From assembly GCA_958450365.1 (NCBI GenBank), contig CAUEEP010000934.1, positions 1,627,001 to 1,691,000 of the forward strand: DNA of 64,000 nucleotides, in the 5' to 3' direction. The position numbers were made by a program, and so were the translations under genes. Positions within the stretch are counted from its first letter, which is position 1; the number at the start of each line of letters is the position of its first letter. Below, in pieces: positions 32,201 through 40,600 of the stretch. The notes below the pieces were generated by a model. It did no database searches. It was not told the origin of the DNA and saw only the letters and a list, made by a program, of their open reading frames with translations. This DNA comes from Mesorhabditis belari. Its lineage: Eukaryota; Nematoda; Chromadorea; Rhabditida; Rhabditidae.

Positions 32201-32975
32201 CTAGCTGCTAGTACTAGGCTTGACTCATGGCTTATTTTTTGAAGTTCATTATACAAAAAGCTACAGTTTACACTTAAAAAACAAGTCTAATCTAACAGGG
32301 AAAAGCACCGAGTCAACCTGGTTTTTTGACTCCATCTTATAGAGTCGCTCATAGGGATCTCGAATCCGTTTTTAGTTTTTGCAAAACGCTTTTCAGAAAC
32401 GAAATATTTGACATAGAAAATCACCTTGAATCACGTGAGATTTCTAAATTTCGGACTCCTTAAGAAGACGCCATACATTCGCCCGACAACTGCTTCGGTG
32501 GTCTAGTGGATGGTCTGTTAGACTACCGAACCTGTTGCACTTTTATTCCCAAGTTCAAGTCCCAGTCTCGTCAAACTTGCGCCCAAGTTTGAGGTCAAAC
32601 TTGAGGCCAAGCTTGAGGCTAAACTTGCGTCTAAACTTGAGGTCAAACTTGCGTCCAAACTTGAGGTCAAACTTGAGACCAAACCTGAGGCCAAACTTGC
32701 GCCCAAACTCTTCCCACTCTCGTGGGAATCGAACTTTTGGGCAAAAAATTGGGTAAAAATGGGTAAAAATGTGGCTAAAGGCTTTTGCTGTGGCTTTTAC
32801 CTTGTGGGTAAAAATTATGGAATAGGTTCGGCAGTCTAGCACACTATCCATCAGACCATCGGAGCCGTTTTTCGTTCATTCTCTTTTCCAGGTAAAACGC
32901 GAATTGGTCGAATGTTTACGACGTGACGGTTTCTCGAATGTCTCTCAAGCGATCGGAGCCGATCATAGAAAGTAG
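26277..32975 (+). CDS. dhod-1: Dihydroorotate dehydrogenase (quinone), mitochondrial, class 2
   Basis: Oxidises dihydroorotate to orotate in pyrimidine synthesis, passing electrons through FMN to ubiquinone at the inner mitochondrial membrane. Thirteen exons: 26277-26318, 27500-27580, 27890-28018, 28306-28359, 28428-28550, 29491-29553, 29647-29729, 29853-29979, 31010-31123, 31378-31468, 31517-31586, 31634-31775, 32892-32975. Total 400 aa, the usual class 2 length, and all phases close. Seen: [13 protein letters not shown] followed by a hydrophobic membrane segment ([16 protein letters not shown]), [15 protein letters not shown] (FMN region), [22 protein letters not shown] with the class 2 catalytic serine, IAPDL, LIISNTT, and [17 protein letters not shown] (phosphate-binding loop). 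Several introns use GTTTGT donors. The large introns carry foldbacks, a pogo-like MITE and a 270-bp direct duplication. Start chosen because the next upstream ATG belongs to the COMM gene. Confidence 0.93.
26438..26850. mobile_element. Foldback with about 140-bp arms in dhod-1 intron 1
   Basis: GTCGTCCCGATTTGAAGGCC, TATAACTTTGTCCAGAGATA, ATGATACTAAATAGA and partners in inverted order. Spacer 26580-26680. Lies between the first two dhod-1 exons. Confidence 0.8.
26866..27039. mobile_element. Pogo/Tigger-like MITE with TA duplication
   Basis: Ends CAGTGGAACCTCTCTATAAC and GTTATAGAGAGGTTCGACTG, flanked by TA. Inner repeats of ACGTTATATAGAGG. The CAGTnGAACCTCnnTATAACG end is typical of pogo-type elements. 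174 bp, non-autonomous. Confidence 0.75.
28876..29335. mobile_element. Foldback with about 80-bp arms in dhod-1 intron 5
   Basis: GAGAAACCAGGCACTGAACT and CCAAACTATTTAGCATTTAT at left with inverted partners at 29255-29335. Confidence 0.8.
29988..30150. mobile_element. Partial MITE, GCGTCGCGTAGTC type
   Basis: TTTTCTCTAATAACC and GGAGCGTCGCGTAGTCGAAG recall the 189-421 and 15455 families; a small hairpin CTAGGGTAATAAAACTACCC follows. Only partly preserved. Confidence 0.4.
30168..30775. repeat. About 270-bp direct duplication in dhod-1 intron 8
   Basis: Copies 30168-30470 and 30509-30775 share TTTGCGCTAAGGAAATCTAT, GTGTCTATAGATAAAAGATA, GAGAGAAATTCATTCA and TTTCTTCGTCGAGGTTTT, and both end in GAAATTGAACAATAAACA or similar. 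Confidence 0.8.
31885..31990. repeat. 14-bp array TTGTCAGCTTTCA
   Basis: Seven imperfect units in the last dhod-1 intron. Confidence 0.65.
32490..32870. repeat. Foldback with tRNA-like arms around a 12-bp array
   Basis: Left arm GCTTCGGTGGTCTAGTGGAT and right arm, read on the minus strand, GGCTCCGATGGTCTGATGGA, each followed by TAGACT-CCGAACC and a B-box-like element (AAGTTCAAGTCCCA; AAGTTCGATTCCCA). The array between is CAAACTTGAGGT / CAAACTTGCGTC. Lies in the last dhod-1 intron, just before the final exon. Confidence 0.65.
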
Positions 32976-33263
32976 AAAGGTGACTTTTACGGTAGGAATG
33001 GATGACTTTTGGAAAAGCTAACCAATTCTATCTAGAAGTTTTTGCTACTATTCTCCATATTCACCTTTTAGAATCGTGTTGTGAGTTGTTGTTTATGCAA
33101 ATTTTCGATCATCTTAATTACTGGTATTGTATATTTTTATGTACTTTCTGAAATTTTATCAAATAAACCACAAAATTTTCAAAATTCTCAAAAAAACTAC
33201 ACACAAACGTTAAGAAAACTTTAAAATTACACAATTTGAAACGTTTTTTTTTGTTGAGAAGAT

Positions 33264-36200
33264 TTAAGCCACACGGCGTTTCACTCGCTCGAAAGTGTCT
33301 AAAGTGATAAAAATTACGGAGAATTTTTTAATTTTTAACCGATCTCGTTTCGCTTGGCTGGTTGCTGGTGTTGAGGCTAAATTATTCGGTGAAATTGATA
33401 AAGGATTCAACGCAGAATTTTGCTCTCATTCGGAATCTGCTTTCCGTTTTTGAAATGCAACACTCTCTCAAAAGTTATAAGCGCTCAAAGTTTTGGATGT
33501 AAGTTGGATGGAATCGAGCTTAGAACCATATTTCCCAGAGGGTTTCCGAGGCAGTGGTGGCCGAGTGGTATTGGCTAGAACATAAGGCAAACCTTCTCGG
33601 GTTCGAGTCCCCTTGTTTGACTCCTTTTTGAAGACATTAGTGAGACGGGCGAGGTTTCATTCGAGACTTGTCGAATTTAATCTTTTACTCACTAAACATG
33701 AAAAGCAAGCAAAAGTCTGCAAGCGGGCTCGAAACCGTGAGGTAAAGAACTGAGGCCAAGCACACTAGCCAGTAGGCCACGAGCAAACGTTGCCAAGACT
33801 TTTGAAAAGTGGTTTAACTATCTAAAAGCCATCTCAAAATTTCGGTGCAAACTTTGGAGCTGAATATCTTGTGAATTTCAACACATCATCCCCAAAGCAC
33901 CTAGATATTCGGAATCAGCGTAAAGAACTGCACTAAAAAAACTGTTTTGTGTACTCTACCGTAATCTATGAGCTAATTGTAAGCAATGAACGGACTTTAG
34001 TTTTAGAAGCTTATCTTTATTTTCTTCTTTCTTTCTTTCTTTCTTCTTCCTTTCTTTCTCTTTCTTTCTTTCTTTCTTTCTTCTTTCTTTCTTTCTTCTT
34101 TCTTTCTTCCCATCTTACTGGAGTGTTCCCTGGTTGAGTCTCTTTCTTTCTTTCTTTTTCTTTTCTTTCTCTTTCTTTCTCTTGCTTTCTTTCTTCTTCC
34201 TTTCTTTCTATTCCTTGTCTTTCCTATTTCTTGAGCAAAGAAGACGCCAATAGCTCAGTGGTAAAGCATCTGGTAAGCGGAAGGTAAGCAGAAGACCGAG
34301 GGTTTAATCCCTTTGTTCGAAATTCTTTGCTATTCATTTCTTTACCTGATTCTCTGAGCCAGCTTGGTCTTGTTGTTCTTGTTTGTCGATTCCATTCGAC
34401 TTGGCGACTTCCTAAAGTTGTAATTTAGTCATTTCTTTCATCAAAATCATGATTAAATGATTAAGCTAAACTTTTCTAAATGAATTCAGCGACTGTTTCA
34501 GATTCCCATCTTACTTGAGTGTTTCCTGGTTGAGTCTCTGCTTGGGCTTGCACTCCAGCAGGCACTCCAGCAGGCACTCCAGCAGGTACTCCTGCAGGTA
34601 CTCCAGCAGGCACTACAGGAGCAGCTGAAACGGTTATCGTTGATCAAGAAGTAGTAGCTAACATTCTAGATCAAGTTCAAGTCAAGTACCCGGTGGTGGA
34701 ATTGGTGGTCCGGGGACAATCGGTTGTGGGAGAGGAGGCGGTTGTCGCTTTGGTCGCTCGCCATGCTTGTGCGTTTTTGAGGTGCGCTTGGATCGAGCTG
34801 CCTAAACGCTATTGTAGTTCTAGTAAAACGAAAAGATTTCACTAACCTAGTTTACAAAACTTTACAACAACAACGAAATGAACGAAAAGACTCTCTAGAC
34901 AGCACTTAAGTCCCTCATGAGGAGTGGAGATCAGATGCGTTGTAGTGTAATGGTTAGCACATTTGGCCGGTAAGCGAAAGGTCTCGGGTTCGAGTCCAGG
35001 CGGTGCGCAAATTTTGAACTACCCTAGTTCCAACTCAGCAAAATAAGTGTTCCTGTTTAGTGCTCTTTCTATTGCTACAACTGGATGAGTGAGTGATCAA
35101 TCGACCTACTTTTGCATGAATCTCTTTCCCAACTCACCTGTGGATGTTTCTCAGCCTCGATCGGTGTATCATCGAATTCCTCAACGATCCCCTCATCATC
35201 TTTCACCAACGCTTCCCGCTTTGGCTTTCTCGGAATCGTTTTCGACCAACGCTGCAAACGATTATCAAATCTCTGGACAGTATTGCTGTTTAGTAGTGCT
35301 GACAGGACAGTATTGCTGCAACTGGGAGTGAGCTATCAATCGTGTCTTTCTTTGCATCAATGACATCAATGACATCAATGGCATCAATGACATCAATGAA
35401 AACTCGGTGATTCTGTTCTGACTTACTTTGACTCTTGCCATTGGCTCGTGAAACTCGTAGCCCTCATCCTGAAATTAGCAAATATCTTACTTTAGCTACC
35501 CTGAATATTTTGGTTCACACCTTGCCTACAGAATCACATCTGGCTACTAACTTAGCCTCTGGTCTAACCCTAGCCAGGTCTAGGCACTTTTTGTGGTTGG
35601 ACTAGGCTAGACTAGGCAGACTAGACAAGGCAGACTAGACTAGGCAGGCTAGATTAGGCAGGCTAGACAAGACAGGCTAGACTAGACTAGGCTAGACTAG
35701 ACTAGGCAGGCTAGACAAGGCAGGCTAGACGAGGCAGGCTAGATTAGGCAGGCTAGACAAGGCAGGCTAGACGAGGCAGGCTAGATTAGGCAGGCTAGAC
35801 AAGGCAGGCTAGACGAGGCAGGCTAGATTAGGCAGGCTAGACAAGGCAGGCTAGACGAGGCAGGCTAGATTAGGCAGGCTAGACAAGGCAGGCTAGACGA
35901 GGCAGGCTAGATTAGGCAGGCTAGACAAGGCAGGCTAGACGAGGCAGGCTAGATTAGGCAGGCTAGACAAGGCAGGCTAGACTAGGCAGACTAGACAAGG
36001 CAGACTAGACAAGGCAGGCTAGACTAGGCAGGCTAGATTAGGCAGGCTAGACTAGGCAGACTAGACTAGGCAGGCTAGATTAGGCAGGCTAGACTAGGCA
36101 GACTAGACTAGGCAGGCTAGACAAGGCAGGCTAGAACCAGGACAACTCTAGCACAATCAGGTCCTCTTCTGTAAATCAGTGTCAGCTCCAAAATTCAATG

Positions 36201-36505
36201 CTAGGCTGGTTTTGATCTGAACTGGCCTGAAAAATCAGCTTGTCAACATCTCTGCCAAGTTACGGTAGGCGCTGGAGTTATGAATTCTAATGCTAACTCC
36301 TATTAGCTAATGTCAAAGAGGTACTAAAAAAGCTTCTACAAGCTACTAGCTTGAATTTATTGCACCAAAAAGATGGGTTTACAAGTGAGCACAAAGTACA
36401 CAAAGTACACAAAGTACACAAAGAAACCTCTTCCGGTCGTCCCTCTTCCGATTCAGCTGCCGCTAGCGCTAAGAAAATCGCGAAAACGATTAAAATTTTC
36501 TTCAT
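33264..36505 (-). CDS. Secreted Pro-rich protein with PAGV repeats and convertase-type cleavage sites (unknown family)
   Basis: Not recognised as any known family. Eight minus-strand exons: 36428-36505, 35427-35468, 35138-35251, 34690-34801, 34515-34624, 34346-34411, 33340-33376, 33264-33298. All introns are GT-AG, every phase closes and the reading frame ends at TAA: 197 aa. The N-terminus MKKILIVFAIFLALAAA is a clear signal peptide. Then come an acidic segment, KPKR (to residue 52), RSKR (81-84) and RPKR (94-97), a Pro-rich run (PPPLPQPIVPGPPIPPP), five perfect PAGV tetrapeptides (about 121-140), a Gln-rich stretch and a final KRRVA. RSKR and RPKR fit the furin consensus R-x-K/R-R, so it may be a processed precursor (neuropeptide-like, cuticle or antimicrobial are all possible). 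Few cysteines, so not a disulfide-knot toxin. Convergent with dhod-1, 288 bp between stops. Introns hold tRNA-like repeats and a 14-bp array. Confidence 0.72.
33405..33925. repeat. Foldback with tRNA-like arms
   Basis: Plus strand 33550-33615: GGTGGCCGAGTGGTATTGGC and CGGGTTCGAGTCCCC. Minus strand 33710-33785: CGTGGCCTACTGGCTAGTGT and CGGTTTCGAGCCC. Outer ends ATTCGGAATCTGC and TATTCGGAATCAGCG. Same end motif as 19235 and 20655. Lies in an intron of the secreted-protein gene. Confidence 0.65.
34018..34225. repeat. TTTC microsatellite
   Basis: Polypyrimidine TTTC/TTTCTT tract broken by a copy of CATCTTACTGGAGTGTTCCC, itself similar to the exon boundary at 34505-34530, so exon-edge DNA was copied into the tract. 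Confidence 0.8.
34245..34320 (+). repeat. Uninterrupted tRNA-like sequence
   Basis: GCCAATAGCTCAGTGGTAAA (A box), TGGTAAGCGGAAGG, GAGGGTTTAATCCCT (B box). It is the empty-site homologue of the MITE-split copy at 15941-16165. The acceptor stem is imperfect; probably tRNA-derived. Confidence 0.55.
34937..35006 (+). tRNA. tRNA or tRNA-like gene, isotype unclear
   Basis: Seventy bases fold as a cloverleaf: acceptor GCGTTGT with GCGGTGC (several G-T pairs), D arm GTGTAATGGTTAGCAC, anticodon region TTTGGCCGGTAAGCGAA and T arm GGGTTCGAGTCCAG. Position 33 would be C, not T, which argues against normal function. Lies in an intron of the secreted-protein gene. Confidence 0.4.
35590..36135. repeat. 14-bp array GGCAGGCTAGACAA in an intron of the secreted-protein gene
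   Basis: About 38 units; the order GACAAG-GACGAG-GATTAG gives a 42-bp higher-order period from 35700 to 35960. Confidence 0.9.
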
Positions 36506-37610
36506 CTTAAATTTGAAATCTCAAATATTTCAAAGATTTCAAAGATTTCAACGTTTTCTTTTCTTAAAGCCAAATGGTGGGCGGTGAATTCGTAAGCGTT
36601 TCTTGTTGTCGTCGTCAGCAAAAAAAAAAGTGAAAAATATATTAGAAACGGTTTCCTAGAGACACTAAACAAAAAGAAAAGTCCATTTTTTTGTTTTGAA
36701 ATTTTAAAGTGAAAAGCTAAAAAAGAAAGAAAAAAACATATTTCACCACTTTTGGAATCGGTTTTTGGTGTTGATGGATGTAGTTTTGGGAATTTTGTGA
36801 TGAGTTATATGAAGTGAAGTGATGAATTATAATTTTGATAATTTTGAAAATTACCTGTAAATGTAAATAGTACAGAAAGGGCTCAAAACCCGAGCAAGAT
36901 TACGGTAGTTTCAAAGTTGACAAGTTTTATAAAAGCATTAGGATTTTTTTCACCTCTAATTCGTTTTCTAAAACGTGTCCCTTTCTTCAAACTACAGTAC
37001 TCCTAGGTTACTGTGCTCTGGGAAAAACTGAGAAAAAGTTGCAGTCAATCAAACCAATTTTCCTGGCAAACTCGAGATGCTAGTCAGTCAGAGTCAATCT
37101 CTAAACAATTCAATTTATTCATAAAAATTCGAGATCAGCTAGAAGGAGTAAGAGGAAAACGACAAAATAAACTTAACTTATTAGTTTTAAAATGAAAATC
37201 GATAAAAATTCAAAGAGAAAATCCGTACATAGAGATTTTTCACAGAAAGAAGAAAAGAAAAAACATTAGAAAATAAGAAAATTCAACAAAATGGCAATGA
37301 GATCGGAATAGAATTTGAGTGGAGAAAAAAAAAGAGAGAGAGAGTAATTTTAAAAAATTAGATGATGGTAAATGGAGAATAAAACTACCGTAATAGTTGT
37401 TACTGTAAAAATTTCCGCAACAAGGTAGTCGTTACGGTAGTCGAAATTTCCCCCAAAACCCAATAATGCACAATTGGTGTGTGAAAATGTGAAAATCGGC
37501 TTTACAAAAAAATAGACCTGAGAAATGATGAGGTTAAATTTACAAAGGAAACGAAAAACCTTGTTACATTTGTACGTAAAAGATCCGGACAAGATGATTT
37601 CGAGGTGGCT
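36506..37610. other. Intergenic region between two minus-strand genes
   Basis: 5' flank of the secreted-protein gene and 3' flank of the FLYWCH gene. Contains TTTCAAAGA repeats at 36525-36550, a poly-purine stretch near 36600-36740 and AT-rich DNA. No further gene seen. Confidence 0.6.
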
Positions 37611-40600
37611 CTATTGTGTGGTTTGAGCCGTCTGAGCACTTGTGCCGGGTTGATCTGAAAAAAAAAATGGTTGTACAATGGTTTTACAATTTGTATGAAT
37701 TTGTAACACTTGATTCCTGTAAATTCGAGCTTTAATATCGCTCAAGTTAGTGCCAAATAGAAAGCGCATATAGAAAGCACAAGAAGTTGAATATTTGTGG
37801 CTATTTCCTACCGTAATCCATTTTCCATTTTCCCCTTACTTTACCAACAAGGAAGCTATTTTCCAAAACGAAACCACAAACCACTATTGTCTGTCTCTTT
37901 TGAGGCAACTCTTCTCGTCGTCACCCTTCTCGTCACCATCACCAATTGTCCTTGTTCGTTTCTTCGGATGTACTTCTTCACGTACTCACCCTTTCTAAAA
38001 ATACACAATTAAACAAAGGTTAAACAAATCGAAGCCTGTTCAAAATTTGTCAAAAGTGACAACTCAAAAACAAACTCACCTTTCTCCTTCACCTCCTTGC
38101 ATCTCATCAATCGACGCGAGCGGTTGTGGTTCGGCTGAAAAGAGCAAAGTAAGGAGCTAGTGAAGAGCTGATTTAGCAACTTTTAAAGCAACTAATTTTA
38201 AAACATAAAATAAACCCACCATTCAACGGGAGATCAAAACCGGCCAGCCGGGCCGTCGACGACTTGACAACTTTTGCCTTTTGAATGGGAAACGGTCGGT
38301 TCGCGTCGTCATTCGGAAGAGTCAAGATGGGAATCTAAAACTATTAACATGTAACTTCTTAACACATAAAAAAATCTATAATTCTATCGCATATTTTAAT
38401 AATAGATATCAAAATTGATTCATAGATAATCGATTTTAAACACTAAAACTTACCTTTGTCGACGGCTCCCCACCCTCGTCCACCTCAAAATCGGCTCTTC
38501 TCTTGTCACCTGAACAAATAAAACTTAAAAATACTTAAACTTAAAAAGATCGATTGACTGAATATCTTAATCTTAATATAAAAACTGTAAATTTAAAAAA
38601 TAAAACCGACCAGTTTGCGGAAATTTTCTGCCATCTCCGTTGGCCACCGATGGATCGGCTGATACCTAGAAAATCGAAAATGTAAATCAAATCCTATCAA
38701 ACATTATTAAATTCTGTAAAAACTCACTTCTCCCAGAAGCTGCAAGACTTTTCCAAGGTGTTTCTTGGCAGATTGTACCGAGCGACAGTTCTGCATCCGT
38801 CGAACGAGATTCTAAAGTCAAAAACCTTTGTTTTTAATGAAAATAATCCCTTACTTGACACTGTTGCTCAATTTGGAGCACGTGATTGTAGAGGACGTGG
38901 TTGTCACGGAAGTTGCCCCTTTGTGTGATCATGTGAGCCTCAGGGGCAAGTGATGATTGAGTAAGAGGGCCTGGAAAAGAGAAATTGGTCAATGAAAGCA
39001 AGGTTTTTAACAAGTCTAGTTTTCTTTGTACTAGTAGTAGTTCAAAACTCGCCTAATCTCGCGATTATCGCCGTCAATCGTTCGTTATTCTCAGGCACCG
39101 GGTACAACAGCTTATCAGCCACATCATCGCCAGGCATCATTTGGACCATCGGTTGATCTCGGCCATCTAAAGAGTGGGGTGTTTATAGCTATTAGGTTGG
39201 AAAGAAAGTTCTCGGAAAAAGTTTGACTAGAATTTCTTGAAAACGAATCCATTAATTTAAGAACATTTTGTTCTATTATTTATAAGTCGACTCCAAGAAA
39301 TTACTCGTAAAAAATGAGTGCAGCTGCTCCGTAAAATTTAGATTTTTGAAAAATTACTCTTTTCCAGCTTAAATTTAGCTCATTTTTTGCACGAGAAAAA
39401 CGATTCCTTATGATGTAAAGCTAGCATAAATGAGCAATGCGCTCTATAATCTCCATTTTTGGCTAAAAATTCTTTTACAGAGAAGCTGTAAAGCTGTATT
39501 TCAAAAAATAATTCAAAATCTTCTTGGCACCTTGCTAAAATAGGTGATTCTGTGAATTTTAGATAAAATTTGCCTTAATCACAAATTTTCACTATTTTAA
39601 GTACTTCATTTTAGGTTTTGAATGAGATCCATTGTCTATTCATTAACCATTAAAAACTTGTCTAAAAGCTGGTCACTCAAAAAGTGACCAAGTCACTTCA
39701 GCTGAAGAAATCTCTTCTTTCTTTTACCTAAAGCCCACTCTGACTTTTTTGTTAAAAACTTTTGAAATATAGTCAAGTTTATCAAAAAATCTGGGAAGAA
39801 TTCATGGCTTGATTTTTGAGAAATCACCGTGCAAACTTTTTCTACGAACTTTCTTTCCAACCTAATAAATGTCTCCTGATAAGTTTAATTCTATCAAATA
39901 TCTTGTATCTGTATTATATCTTGGGCTAAGTCTTTAAAGGTGATGTAGTTAAAACAGCGCCGAATAGAAAACGTTCAAAGCAGCGCCGTCAAATTTCACA
40001 CAATCCAAAAAAGCAAGCCAGTTCAAGTTTTATACCAAAAATTTCCTTGCGTCCTTGGCTATATGATGGTATAAAACTTGAACCGGCTTGATTTTTTGGA
40101 TTTTGAGAAATTTGACAGCGCCAATTTTAACCAAATCCCCTTTAAATTAAACTTTACCGTGATCAAGTCCCTGATTGGCGAATTGGAAAGCGGTGAGCGG
40201 ATTCGTCATGTTCTGACGTCGAGCGGCCGAAATGGAAATGGAAAGTTTTAGATTAGAAAGTTACCTTTTTCAGCATTATCATTCACGCACAGTTAGTAAA
40301 ACCTAGCCGTTTCAATTTTTATACCAAAAAATTCCTTGCATTCTTGGCTATATGATGGTATAAAACTTGAGCCGGCTTGATTTTTTGGATTGTGAGAAAT
40401 TTGACGGCGCTGTTTTAACCATATCCCCTTTAAATTAAACCCTACCATGATCAAGTCCCTGATTGGAGAATTGGAAAGCGGTGATCGGATTCGGCATATT
40501 CTGGCGTCGAGCCGCCGCCGCAATCACTTTCTCGCCGCTATTCACCACTAAATATCGAAAATATAGTTGACAGTGCTTGGCACTGCCTAAACAACAAAAT

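Noticed and set aside
36293..36505. 70-aa frame with signal peptide and a Cys-Thr-Leu repeat tail
   Set aside because: Only 36428-36505 is exon; the Cys-Thr-Leu part is the hairpin-arm repeat GTACTTTGT read past the donor.
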